Part shown: piece by piece, positions 8,136-15,942 of the stretch
How the letters are laid out: every line of letters starts with the position of its first letter
Numbering within the stretch: the stretch's first letter is position 1
Assembly: GCF_002964845.1 (NCBI RefSeq)
Contig: NZ_PRDA01000007.1
Coordinates: forward strand, 1 to 64,000
DNA length: 64,000 nucleotides
Origin: Thermus tenuipuniceus
GTDB lineage: Bacteria > Deinococcota > Deinococci > Deinococcales > Thermaceae
Direction of reading: 5' to 3'
The notes under the pieces: generated by a model
What the model was told of the DNA's origin: nothing
The model's input: only the letters and a program-made list of their open reading frames with translations
The model's database searches: none
Translations under genes and position numbers: made by a program

Positions 8136-8585
8136 ATGCGCCGCCGCGACCTCCTCGCCCTCCTTCCCCTCCTTCCCCTCCTAGCCCTGGCCCGGGCCCA
8201 GGGGGGAGGGGAGGCAGAGGATTGGGTCAAGGCCTTTGGGGGCTTTCTCAAGCGCGTTCCCCCTGCCAGCTACCTGGTCTACCCCACGGAGGCCAAGGAC
8301 CTTCTCCTCTTTGACCCCTTCATCCTGGACGTGCGCACGGAAGAGGAGCGGAAGAAGGGCTATATTCCCGGTTCGGTGCACATCTATGCTGGGCAGGTGC
8401 CGGACCGCTTGGCGGAGCTTCCCAAGGACAAGGAGGCCCTGATCCTTGTGTACTGCAACTCGGGGAGCGTCTCGGCGGTGGTGGCGGCTTACCTGCAGGC
8501 GTTGGGCTACAAAAACGCCAAGAACATCGCTCACGGCTTCAGGGGCTGGCTGGACGCTGGCCTGGAAGTGGAGGGAGGATCATGA
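8136..8585 (+). CDS. periplasmic rhodanese-domain protein
   Basis: A 149-residue single-domain sulfurtransferase. A signal peptide is present (RRRDLLALLPLLPLLALARAQ, possibly Tat). The rhodanese fold is shown by DPFILDVRTEEERKKGYIPG and the active-site loop CNSGSVS with the catalytic cysteine at about residue 107. It would move sulfane sulfur between thiosulfate, persulfides and protein thiols. It lies 2 bases after the second soxA and overlaps the next gene by ATGA, so it belongs to the sox operon. Confidence 0.85.
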   Translation: MRRRDLLALLPLLPLLALARAQGGGEAEDWVKAFGGFLKRVPPASYLVYPTEAKDLLLFDPFILDVRTEEERKKGYIPGSVHIYAGQVPDRLAELPKDKEALILVYCNSGSVSAVVAAYLQALGYKNAKNIAHGFRGWLDAGLEVEGGS

Positions 8586-9433
8586 GGAAACTGCTTGCGC
8601 TGGTGATCTTGTTGGGGTTGGCCCTGGGCCAAGCCTTGGTGGTGGAGGTTCGGGGTTCCTTGGAAGAGGTGGAGGGCAAGACCCTGCAGGCCCTGAAGGC
8701 GGTGGGCCTGGAACCCGACCGGGTTTTGAACCTGGGCGAGCAGGTGCGCCAGGTCACGGGTCCTGGCTTCCCTGACTACCGCCTGGTGGTTCTGAAGCCC
8801 GAGAAGGGAAGCGTGGAGGCCGTTTCCAAGAACCCCATGGCGGCCATCGTCCTGCCCCCCACGGTCTTCATCACGGGGGAGGGGCAGAAGTATATGGTGG
8901 GTACCTTTGACGGGCGGCTTCTTTTTGGCATGCTCCAGGTCTACGGGGGCGAGGTGGAGCGGCTGGTGTGGCGCCTCGAGGCGGCCCTGGGACGGCTTGG
9001 CACCGTGAAGCGCCTGCCTCCTGCCATGATGCCCGATCCTTCCAGCGGCATGATGCCCGCCCTCATGTACCGCGTTCCTTCCGCCAAGGTGGAGGATGTG
9101 GTGCTCATGGTGGAGACCGAGCTTACCTCCAACGGGCTTAACCTGCTGCCCAACGTGAAGGTGGGCCCGGTCACCGTGATCATGCCCTGCAAGAGCGAGT
9201 GGGCCCGGATCATGTTCCTCACCCAGCCCGCGGGAGGCTTCGCGGCTCCCTGCCGCTTCTTCGCCATGCAGATGGGGTCTGACGTCCTGGTGGGTGCCAT
9301 TGAGCCCATGCTCATGACCATCATGCCCGGGGTCATGGGCACGCCGGCAGTGCCCATGCTCCAGGAGGCCCGCCAGGTGATGACGGAGATCTTGGAAGCC
9401 GCGGGCGGTAGCCCTTACCGCCCTGGTCAATAA
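8582..9433 (+). CDS. exported DUF302-like protein, two repeats, methionine-rich
   Basis: A 283-residue secreted protein of unknown function. After a signal peptide (RKLLALVILLGLALGQA) come two modules that look like DUF302 domains: about residues 20-120 (containing YRLVVLKPEKGSVEAVSKNP and AAIVLPPTVFI) and about 160-275 (containing VTVIMPCKSEWARIM). The second half is unusually rich in methionine (AMMPDPSSGMMPALM, MLMTIMPGVMG), which could bind soft metals such as copper. DUF302 proteins recur near sulfur-oxidation genes, but no reaction is established. It is coupled to the rhodanese and 9 bases before the flavoprotein. Confidence 0.7.
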   Translation: MRKLLALVILLGLALGQALVVEVRGSLEEVEGKTLQALKAVGLEPDRVLNLGEQVRQVTGPGFPDYRLVVLKPEKGSVEAVSKNPMAAIVLPPTVFITGEGQKYMVGTFDGRLLFGMLQVYGGEVERLVWRLEAALGRLGTVKRLPPAMMPDPSSGMMPALMYRVPSAKVEDVVLMVETELTSNGLNLLPNVKVGPVTVIMPCKSEWARIMFLTQPAGGFAAPCRFFAMQMGSDVLVGAIEPMLMTIMPGVMGTPAVPMLQEARQVMTEILEAAGGSPYRPGQ

Positions 9434-9442
9434 GGAGGGAGT

Positions 9443-10732
9443 ATGAGCAAGGTGAATCGGCGTCAGGTCTTGAAGACGGGTGCGGCCTTGGCCGCGGTGG
9501 GGGCCCTTTCCGGCTCGGCCTTCGCCCAGGAGTTTTATAGCCGCCCGGCCACCCTGCTTCCCCGCACCCGTAAGCCCCGGGTGGTGGTCATCGGGGGGGG
9601 CTGGGGCGGCACCACGGTGGCCCGGAAGCTGGTCCAGTCGGGGGTGGACGTGGAGGTGGTCTTGGTGGAGCAGAAGCCCATCTTCATGTCCTGCCCCATG
9701 TCCAACCTCTTCCTGGCTGGGGTTAAGCCTTTGGAGTGGCTGGTCTTTGACTACACCAACGTGGTCAAGGACGGGGTGGTCTTCGTCCAGGAAAAGGTTT
9801 TGGACATCAACCGTGACCGCCGCCTGGTGCGCACCACAGGGGGCTACCTGGCCTACGACTACCTGGTCCTGGCCCCGGGCATCGACTACATGTACGAGGC
9901 CATCCCCGGCTACACCGAGGTAAAACACCTCATGCCCGTGGGCTTCAAGCCCTTTGAACACGTGGCCTTGCGCAGGATGCTGGACCAGTTTGACGAGACG
10001 GGTGGGGAGCTGGTCATGTACATCCCCAACCCCCCCTACCGCTGTCCCCCTGGCCCCTATGAGCGGGCGGCCATGCTGGCCTGGCGGCTTAAGGAAAAGG
10101 GGGTTAAGGGGAAGGTCATCGTCCTGGACGCCAACCCGCAGCCCATCTCCAAGGCTCCCGGTTTCCTGGCCGCCTACAACGAGCTTTACAAGGACTACCT
10201 GGAGTACGTGCCCAACACCCGCATCACCGGCCTGGACTACGGGAAGAAGGTGGTCAAGACCGAGCTTGGGGATGTACCCTTCACCCTGGCCAACATCATC
10301 CCCCCCATGAAGGCGGGAGAACTGGTGCGCACCGCGGGCCTGGGGGAGCGCTGGGCTAACGTGAAGATCCCCTACTTCCTCTCGGAGAAGGACGACCGCG
10401 TCTACCTGGTGGGGGATATCACCGGCAACACCCCCTACCCCAAAAGCGGCATGGTGGCCTACGTCTCGGGTACCATCGTGGCCCGGCACCTGGTGGAACG
10501 GCTTAAGGGCAAGCCTTTAGCGGAGATCCCCCCTGAGCTTCCCCAAAACATCTGTTACTCCTTCGTGGACAAGGAGGAGGCCATCTGGGTGGCCGCCAAC
10601 TACTCTTGGGATGAGGCGGCCAAACAGATCAAGTCCCAGAGCTCCGTGGACAACCAGCGTTCAGCTGCCAACGGCACTGCAGCCATTGGCTGGGCCACGG
10701 GCATTTGGAACGACATGTTTGGCCCCGCCTAA
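9443..10732 (+). CDS. soxF: flavocytochrome c sulfide dehydrogenase-like flavoprotein (SoxF/FccB)
   Basis: A 429-residue periplasmic FAD protein. A Tat signal (NRRQVLKTGAALAAVGALSG) is followed by the FAD-binding motif VVVIGGGWGGTT. Both redox cysteines of flavocytochrome c sulfide dehydrogenases are present: CPMSN (about residue 84) and RCPPGPYERA (about residue 198). The C-terminal domain has YLVGDITG, which contacts FAD. It would oxidise sulfide or polysulfide, or reactivate the Sox carrier as SoxF does in Paracoccus; its cytochrome partner is not obvious next to it and could be the second SoxX or cytochrome c-552. An AAGGAGGG ribosome site precedes the ATG. Confidence 0.88.
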   Translation: MSKVNRRQVLKTGAALAAVGALSGSAFAQEFYSRPATLLPRTRKPRVVVIGGGWGGTTVARKLVQSGVDVEVVLVEQKPIFMSCPMSNLFLAGVKPLEWLVFDYTNVVKDGVVFVQEKVLDINRDRRLVRTTGGYLAYDYLVLAPGIDYMYEAIPGYTEVKHLMPVGFKPFEHVALRRMLDQFDETGGELVMYIPNPPYRCPPGPYERAAMLAWRLKEKGVKGKVIVLDANPQPISKAPGFLAAYNELYKDYLEYVPNTRITGLDYGKKVVKTELGDVPFTLANIIPPMKAGELVRTAGLGERWANVKIPYFLSEKDDRVYLVGDITGNTPYPKSGMVAYVSGTIVARHLVERLKGKPLAEIPPELPQNICYSFVDKEEAIWVAANYSWDEAAKQIKSQSSVDNQRSAANGTAAIGWATGIWNDMFGPA

Positions 10733-10740
10733 AGAGCTGG

Positions 10741-10767
10741 CCCCGCCCCCATTCGGGGCGGGGTTTT
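10741..10767 (+). terminator. intrinsic terminator after soxF
   Basis: A 9-bp GC stem (CCCCGCCCC / GGGGCGGGG) with a short loop is followed by TTTT. It ends the first sox transcript; soxCD begins 33 bases later and may depend on read-through or its own promoter. Confidence 0.8.
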
Positions 10768-10799
10768 CCTTGCCGCTAATGGATACGATGGGAGGGTAT

Positions 10800-12083
10800 A
10801 TGGACCGAAGGAAGTTCTTCCGGCTTTTAGGCGCAGGAGGCATATTTGGCCTCCTAAAGGCTAGGGCTCAGACCCCGCCTTGGGACGAGGAGACCTTTGC
10901 CTCCATGAAGACCCTGGGGGCCCCCCTTTCCGAGTACGGCCAAAGGAGCCCCTTTGAGGAGGGAGTGGTGCGCTACATCTCCCCCAACCTGCGCACCCGC
11001 CACTCGGGTGCGGACTTCGCCCCCTTGGAGAAGCTGGAGGGGGTCATCACCCCCAACGGCCTGCACTTTGAAAGGCACCACGGGGGCGTGCCCCAGGTGG
11101 ACCCGGCCAAGTACCGCCTGGTGATCCACGGCATGGTGGAAAGGCCCTTGGTCTTCACCTTGGAGGACCTGAAACGCTTCCCCTCCGTGACCCGCACCTA
11201 CTTCATCGAGTGCGCGGGCAATGGGCAAAACGGCTACCGCAACCCTCCAGACCCTCAGCTCACCGCCACCCGGAGCCGGGGTCTGGCCTCCAACGCCAGC
11301 TGGACCGGGGTGCCCCTGGCCCTTCTCCTCAAGGAGGCCGGGGTGAAGCCGGAGGCCAAGTGGCTCATCCCCGAGGGGATGGACGCCGCCGCCTACACCC
11401 GCTCCCTGCCCCTGGAAAAGGCCATGGAGGACGTGCTGGTGGCCTACGCGCAAAACGGGGAGGCCTTGCGCCCTGAGCAGGGTTATCCCGTGCGCCTGGT
11501 GGTGCCGGGCTGGGAGGGAAGCATCCAGGTGAAGTGGCTGAGGCGCATCCTGGTCACGGACCTTCCCGCCATGGCTAAGGATGAAACCAGCGAGTACACC
11601 GATGTAATGGCCGATGGCAAGGTTTGGGCCTTCACCTGGATCATGGATCCTGAGTCCATCATTACCTACCCCTCGGGCCTGCAGCAGATCAAGCCGGGCT
11701 TCCACGAGATCCGGGGCCTGGCCTGGAGCGGGTACGGGCGGATCACCAAGGTGGAGATCTCCTTCGACGAGGGGAAGACCTGGCGCCAGGCTACCCTGGA
11801 ACCCCCGGTGGAGCGCTACGCTTTCGTGCGCTTCAAGATGCCCTGGCACTGGGATGGCAAGGAGGTGGTCCTGTGGAGCCGGGCCTGGGACGAGAAGGGG
11901 AACACCCAGCCCACCCGGGAGGAGTTCTTCAAGAAGTGGGGCAGGAACAACCGCTACCACTACAACGCCATCCAGGCCTGGCGCATCCTGCCCGACGGCC
12001 GGGTGGTGAACGGGGACAGGCCCTTGGGCCAGCAGGCTTTTGGGCCCGCGGGGGGATGCGGCGGGGAGGTGTTTGATGGTTAA
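10800..12083 (+). CDS. soxC: sulfane/sulfite dehydrogenase molybdenum subunit SoxC
   Basis: A 427-residue molybdopterin enzyme of the sulfite-oxidase family. The Tat signal is DRRKFFRLLGAGG. The molybdenum-ligating cysteine lies in YFIECAGNGQNGY (about residue 140). The C-terminal dimerisation domain has GLAWSGYGRITKVEISFD. With SoxD it would oxidise the outer sulfur of SoxY persulfide, so its presence predicts complete oxidation to sulfate without sulfur globules. ATG 10800 has GGGAGGG five bases upstream; the longer open frame runs back through the terminator. It overlaps soxD by 8 bases. Confidence 0.9.
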   Translation: MDRRKFFRLLGAGGIFGLLKARAQTPPWDEETFASMKTLGAPLSEYGQRSPFEEGVVRYISPNLRTRHSGADFAPLEKLEGVITPNGLHFERHHGGVPQVDPAKYRLVIHGMVERPLVFTLEDLKRFPSVTRTYFIECAGNGQNGYRNPPDPQLTATRSRGLASNASWTGVPLALLLKEAGVKPEAKWLIPEGMDAAAYTRSLPLEKAMEDVLVAYAQNGEALRPEQGYPVRLVVPGWEGSIQVKWLRRILVTDLPAMAKDETSEYTDVMADGKVWAFTWIMDPESIITYPSGLQQIKPGFHEIRGLAWSGYGRITKVEISFDEGKTWRQATLEPPVERYAFVRFKMPWHWDGKEVVLWSRAWDEKGNTQPTREEFFKKWGRNNRYHYNAIQAWRILPDGRVVNGDRPLGQQAFGPAGGCGGEVFDG

Positions 12084-12624
12084 GCGCATCCTGGTTCTCT
12101 TGGCCCTTTTGGGGTTGGCGGTGGGAGCCCGGTACAACCTGGGCACCCCCATCTCCGAGGAGTTGGCGGCCCAATACGACATCCGGCCCGCGGTGTTGCC
12201 CGATGGCCGGGGGCTTCCCCCAGGGGAAGGGAAGGTGGAGGAGGGGGAGCGGATCTACGCGGAGAAGTGCGCCTCCTGCCACGGGGCCCGGGGGGAGGGC
12301 TACCCCTTCAACCGCCTGGTGGCCGAGCCCTTCCCCATCACCCCGGATACGGAACCCGCCGAGTTCGCCATCGGCAACTACTGGCAGTACGCCACCACCC
12401 TTTACGACTACATCCGCCGGGCCATGCCCTTTGGGGCTGCAGGGACCTTAACGAACGAGGAGGTATACCATTTGGTGGCCTTCCTCCTGTACATGAACGG
12501 CATCATCGACGCCCATGAGCCTATCAACCAGAAGACCCTGCCCCAGGTGAGGATGCCTGCCCGGGAGCTTCTGGAGCTGGATCCTGAAACCAAACGCCGC
12601 TTCCCCTGGCTCACCTTGCCCTAG
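12076..12624 (+). CDS. soxD: SoxD-type cytochrome c subunit
   Basis: A 182-residue exported monoheme cytochrome c that should accept electrons from SoxC. The signal peptide is VKRILVLLALLGLAVGA. The heme motif is CASCH at about residue 74, and the candidate axial methionine is in RRAMPFGAAG about 55 residues later. It is short compared with the diheme SoxD of alphaproteobacteria and resembles the monoheme SorB/SoxD form. The start overlaps the end of soxC; GGGGAGGTG lies just upstream. Confidence 0.85.
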   Translation: MVKRILVLLALLGLAVGARYNLGTPISEELAAQYDIRPAVLPDGRGLPPGEGKVEEGERIYAEKCASCHGARGEGYPFNRLVAEPFPITPDTEPAEFAIGNYWQYATTLYDYIRRAMPFGAAGTLTNEEVYHLVAFLLYMNGIIDAHEPINQKTLPQVRMPARELLELDPETKRRFPWLTLP

Positions 12625-12633
12625 GATGAAGGC

Positions 12634-13302
12634 ATGAGCGTTTCCCTGGCGGCGGCGTTTTTTGCGGGGGTGCTCTCCTTCCTTTCCCCTTGCGTCTTGC
12701 CCCTAGTGCCCACGTACCTGGTCTACCTGGGAGGGGAAAGGGGGCGCCCCCTTTTCAACGCCCTCTTCTTCGTTTTGGGTTTTGGGTTGGTGTTCTTCCT
12801 CTTGGGGCTGCCCTTTACCTTGTTGGGTGGGCTCCTCTTTGAACACCGCCAGACCTTGGCCCGGGTGGGGGGAGTGGTCCTGATCCTCTTTGGCCTGTAC
12901 ATGCTGGGCCTCAGGCCCCGGTGGGGAGTGAACCTGCGCTACGAGGGGGAGACGGCCCGCCCCTTGGGGGCTTTTCTCCTTGGGGCTACCCTGGCCCTGG
13001 GCTGGACCCCCTGCATCGGGCCCATCCTGGGGGCCATCCTCACCCTGACGGCGGTGGGGGGCGGGGTGGGGCTTCTTCTGAGCTACATCCTGGGCCTGGC
13101 GGTGCCCTTCTTGTTGGTGGCCCTGTTTGCCGAGCGCATCAAGGGTTGGCTGCGGCGGGCGGGGCGGCTTTCCCACTACGTGGAGTTGCTGGCGGGGGTG
13201 GTGCTCCTGGTGGTGGGGGTTTTGCTTCTCACGGGGACCTACAGCGCCCTGAACGCCTTCTTCCTCCGGATTACACCGGAGTGGCTGCAGAAGTACCTGT
13301 AG
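12634..13302 (+). CDS. ccdA: thiol-disulfide transporter CcdA
   Basis: A 222-residue inner-membrane protein with six hydrophobic segments. It has the CcdA hallmark FLSPCVLPLVPTYL in the first segment and GWTPCIGPILGAIL in the fourth, whose two cysteines relay electrons from cytoplasmic thioredoxin to the periplasm. Here it can reduce both SoxW and the heme-ligation proteins CcmG and CcmH, so it links the sox and ccm modules. It lies 9 bases after soxD. The following 73-base gap has no clear terminator; a TAAACT at 13361 could be the -10 for ccmA. Confidence 0.9.
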   Translation: MSVSLAAAFFAGVLSFLSPCVLPLVPTYLVYLGGERGRPLFNALFFVLGFGLVFFLLGLPFTLLGGLLFEHRQTLARVGGVVLILFGLYMLGLRPRWGVNLRYEGETARPLGAFLLGATLALGWTPCIGPILGAILTLTAVGGGVGLLLSYILGLAVPFLLVALFAERIKGWLRRAGRLSHYVELLAGVVLLVVGVLLLTGTYSALNAFFLRITPEWLQKYL

Positions 13303-13375
13303 GGGTGAACCCGGGGAGTCTTTCCCCATCAGAGGGACGATAGGCCCTCCGGGATACCCCTAAACTGGTATAGGC

Positions 13376-13945
13376 ATGTTGCTTCGCTTGCAGGGGATCT
13401 CCAAGCGCTTCGGCCGGGACTGGGTGCTCCGGGACCTTTCCTTTACCCTGGAGCGGGGGGAGGTGGTGGCCCTTTTGGGGCCCAACGGGTCGGGGAAGAC
13501 TACCCTCTTGCGCCTCATGGCGGGGCTTCTCAAGCCCACCCGGGGGCAGGTGGAACGGGCGGGCAAGGCTCTTTTCCTAGCCAATCCCCCGGCCTTCCAC
13601 CGCCACCTTACCGCCCGGGAGCACCTCCTTTACGACCTGGCCTTCCACCACCAGGGTAAAGAACCTGAAGAAGCCCTGGATCGCTTTGGACTGCCCGGGG
13701 ACCTTCCCCTTTACGCCTTCTCCAGCGGCATGAAGAAGAGGCTCGCCTTGGCCCGGCTTACCCTTCTCTTCCCCGACATCTGGCTATTGGACGAGCCCGA
13801 AACCGCCCTGGACAAAGGGGGGAGGGAGCTTCTTCTTTCCACCTTGGCCGAGGCCCGGAAGAAGGCGGGGGTGGTGCTGGCCACCCACGACCGCACCCTG
13901 GCCGAGCGGGTGGCGGACCGCACCCTGGAGCTGGGGGTGGCATGA
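13376..13945 (+). CDS. ccmA: heme exporter ATPase CcmA
   Basis: A 189-residue ABC ATPase of the CcmAB complex, which releases holo-CcmE. It has Walker A GPNGSGKTT, signature FSSGMKKRLALARL, Walker B DIWLLDEPETALD and the switch histidine in LATHDRT. Small size is normal for CcmA. It is the first gene of a nine-gene ccm operon in which nearly every junction overlaps by 4 bases. Confidence 0.9.
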   Translation: MLLRLQGISKRFGRDWVLRDLSFTLERGEVVALLGPNGSGKTTLLRLMAGLLKPTRGQVERAGKALFLANPPAFHRHLTAREHLLYDLAFHHQGKEPEEALDRFGLPGDLPLYAFSSGMKKRLALARLTLLFPDIWLLDEPETALDKGGRELLLSTLAEARKKAGVVLATHDRTLAERVADRTLELGVA

Positions 13946-14664
13946 AGCTTCCCGTGGAGGGGTGGCCCGAGGCCGCCGGGCAGGGTAGGGTAGGGGTGGT
14001 GCGCCGGGTGGTTTTGCTGGCCTTAAGGGATCTTCGCCTCGAGGTGCGCGACCGCGCGGGGCTTCTTTCCATCCTGGCTTTTTTTGCGGTGATGCTCTTC
14101 ATCATGGCCTTGGCCTTGGGACCGGAGGAGGAGCCCTTGCGCCGGGCTGCCCCCGGGGTGCTTTGGGTGGCCTTGGCCTTCGGGAGTACACTTCTTTCCA
14201 CCCGGGCCTTTGCCCTCGAGGTGGAGGAGGGCACCTTGGACGACCTCCTCCTGGCTCCCGGGGGCAAGGAGTGGATCTACTTCGGCAAGCTTCTTTTCCA
14301 GATGCTCCTTCTCCTACCCCTGGCTGCCCTTGCCCTTTTGATGGCGGCGGGCCTCTTCTACCTGCCCTTGGAGCGCCTTTTCCTCCTCTTCCTGACCCTG
14401 GTCCTGGGGGTCTTGGGCTACGCCAGCGTGGCCACCTTTTACGCTGGTCTTCTGGCCCGGCTCCGGGGACGGGAGGTGCTTTTGCCCTTGCTCCTCTTCT
14501 CCTTGGTGGTCCCCGTGGTCCTGGCCTCGGTGCGGGCCACCACGGGCCTAGCGGAGGGCCTTCCCGTGGCGGAGATCTCCGATTGGTGGCAGCTTCTTTT
14601 GGTCTTTGATGTGGTCTACCTCACCGCCAGCGCCCTCCTTTTCCCGGTGGTTATGGAAGGTTAG
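13942..14664 (+). CDS. ccmB: heme exporter membrane subunit CcmB
   Basis: A 240-residue protein with six predicted membrane segments, the partner of CcmA. Family features include LRDLRLEVRDRAGLLS near the start and FALEVEEGTLDDLLLAP between segments. The ATG overlaps the ccmA stop (ATGA). The first 20 residues (VEGWPEAAGQGRVG) are not typical of CcmB and a downstream start is possible, but the overlap argues for this one. Confidence 0.88.
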   Translation: MKLPVEGWPEAAGQGRVGVVRRVVLLALRDLRLEVRDRAGLLSILAFFAVMLFIMALALGPEEEPLRRAAPGVLWVALAFGSTLLSTRAFALEVEEGTLDDLLLAPGGKEWIYFGKLLFQMLLLLPLAALALLMAAGLFYLPLERLFLLFLTLVLGVLGYASVATFYAGLLARLRGREVLLPLLLFSLVVPVVLASVRATTGLAEGLPVAEISDWWQLLLVFDVVYLTASALLFPVVMEG

Positions 14665-14735
14665 GTTTGGCGGTATGGAGGCCACAGATTTTTAACCCTT
14701 CCCTTGGCTATGCTAGGGGTCATGGAGGTACAAGC

Positions 14736-15422
14736 ATGCTGAAGGTTGCGCAACCCGACCGCCCGGACGCCCTCACCTGGGTTTTCCTGGGGCTGGGGCT
14801 TCTGCTCCTCCCCGTGGGGCTCTACCTGGCCCTTTCCGCTCCCCCCGACGTGAACCAAGGGTATCTGGCCCGCATCATGTACCTGCACGTGCCCGGGGCC
14901 TGGCTTGGCTATCTGGCCTTCTTCGTCACCTTCCTCTACTCCCTCCTCTACCTCTTCCGCCAGGATCCCCGCCACGACCGGGTGGCCCTAGCGAGCGCCG
15001 AGATCGGCCTGGTTTTCATGGGGCTGGCCCTGGTGACGGGGATGCTCTGGGCCCGGCCCACCTGGGGGGTCTACTGGACCTGGGAGCCCAGGCTCACCAC
15101 CACCGCCATCCTCTTCGCCGTTTACGTGGGGTACTTCCTCCTTAGAGGGGCCATAGAGGACCCCGAGCTCAGGCGGAAGGCGGCGGCGGCGGTGGGCATC
15201 CTGGGCTTCATCAACGTGCCCATCAGCTACATGTCGGTAAAGTGGTGGCGGAGCCTGCACCAAACCCAGTCCATCGACCTGACCACGGGGAAGATCCACA
15301 TGGACCCCGCCATGCTCCAGGCCCTCCTCTTCAACCTGTTCGTCTTCACCCTCCTTTACCTGGGCTTCGTGCGCTTCCGCTCCCTGTTGGCCGCTTTGGA
15401 GGCCAGGAAGGAGGAGGCGTGA
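14736..15422 (+). CDS. ccmC: heme-handling protein CcmC
   Basis: A 228-residue membrane protein that loads heme onto CcmE. It has six hydrophobic segments and the tryptophan-rich periplasmic motif WGVYWTWEPRLTT. The histidines flanking it (YLHVPGAW, and SLHQTQS) match the family's heme ligands. The tryptophan motif has glutamate where many CcmC have aspartate. ATG 14736 is chosen for its upstream GGAGGT; the frame continues to 14667 without a ribosome site. Confidence 0.9.
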   Translation: MLKVAQPDRPDALTWVFLGLGLLLLPVGLYLALSAPPDVNQGYLARIMYLHVPGAWLGYLAFFVTFLYSLLYLFRQDPRHDRVALASAEIGLVFMGLALVTGMLWARPTWGVYWTWEPRLTTTAILFAVYVGYFLLRGAIEDPELRRKAAAAVGILGFINVPISYMSVKWWRSLHQTQSIDLTTGKIHMDPAMLQALLFNLFVFTLLYLGFVRFRSLLAALEARKEEA

Positions 15423-15517
15423 GCGAGGTCTTCGTCACCTGGGTCTACGCCCTCACCTACCTCACGGTCTTCGGCTACCTGGCCTACCTCTTCTGGCGCT
15501 ACCGGAGGGCGAAATGA
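15419..15517 (+). CDS. ccmD: CcmD, small membrane protein
   Basis: A 32-residue single-span protein (VSEVFVTWVYALTYLTVFGY then a basic WRYRRAK end). This is the expected CcmD position between ccmC and ccmE and the typical topology: one helix followed by positively charged cytoplasmic residues. It starts at GTG overlapping the ccmC stop and ends overlapping the ccmE start by 4 bases. CcmD stabilises the CcmABC-E complex. Confidence 0.85.
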   Translation: MSEVFVTWVYALTYLTVFGYLAYLFWRYRRAK

Positions 15518-15942
15518 GGGCTAAGTACCTGATCGGACTCGGAGTCATCCTGGGGGCCTTGGCCTACCTCATCTTCGGCGGCCTGGGGCAGAACCTGGTC
15601 TACTTCCTCACCCCCTCCGAGTACCTGCAGGACCAGGGGCGCTACCAGAACCGTCCCGTGCGCCTGGGGGGCTTGGTCAAGCAGGGCACCGTGCACTACG
15701 ACAAGGATAAGCTGGAGCTTCGCTTTATCCTCACCGATGGGGTGGCGGAGGTGCCCGTGGTGCACAAGGGCACGCCCCCGGGCATGTTCAAGGAGGGGCA
15801 GGGGGTGGTGGTGGAGGGCCGTTTCCAGGAAGGGATCTTTCGCGGCACCAACCTCCTGGTGAAACACTCCGAGGCCTACCAGGCCCCCAAGGCGGGCTGG
15901 ACCCCGGAGGAAGTGCGCAAGCTCATTGAGGAGGCCAAATGA
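15514..15942 (+). CDS. ccmE: heme chaperone CcmE
   Basis: A 142-residue membrane-anchored OB-fold protein with one N-terminal helix. It binds heme covalently in transit. The heme-binding histidine should be the one in LLVKHSEAYQ, corresponding to the HxxxY element of the family. GRYQNRPVRLGGLVKQGTV is the usual N-terminal strand pattern. It overlaps both neighbours by 4 bases. Confidence 0.92.
   Translation: MRAKYLIGLGVILGALAYLIFGGLGQNLVYFLTPSEYLQDQGRYQNRPVRLGGLVKQGTVHYDKDKLELRFILTDGVAEVPVVHKGTPPGMFKEGQGVVVEGRFQEGIFRGTNLLVKHSEAYQAPKAGWTPEEVRKLIEEAK

Noticed and set aside
8531-10489. A 652-codon open frame on the minus strand opposite the DUF302 and soxF genes
   Set aside because: It is a shadow frame caused by strong GC third-position bias; the plus-strand genes have clear domains, signals and ribosome sites.
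12040-12076. A longer SoxD starting at 12040
   Set aside because: The extra 12 codons lie in soxC, would place charged residues before the signal peptide, and the ATG at 12076 has a proper ribosome site.
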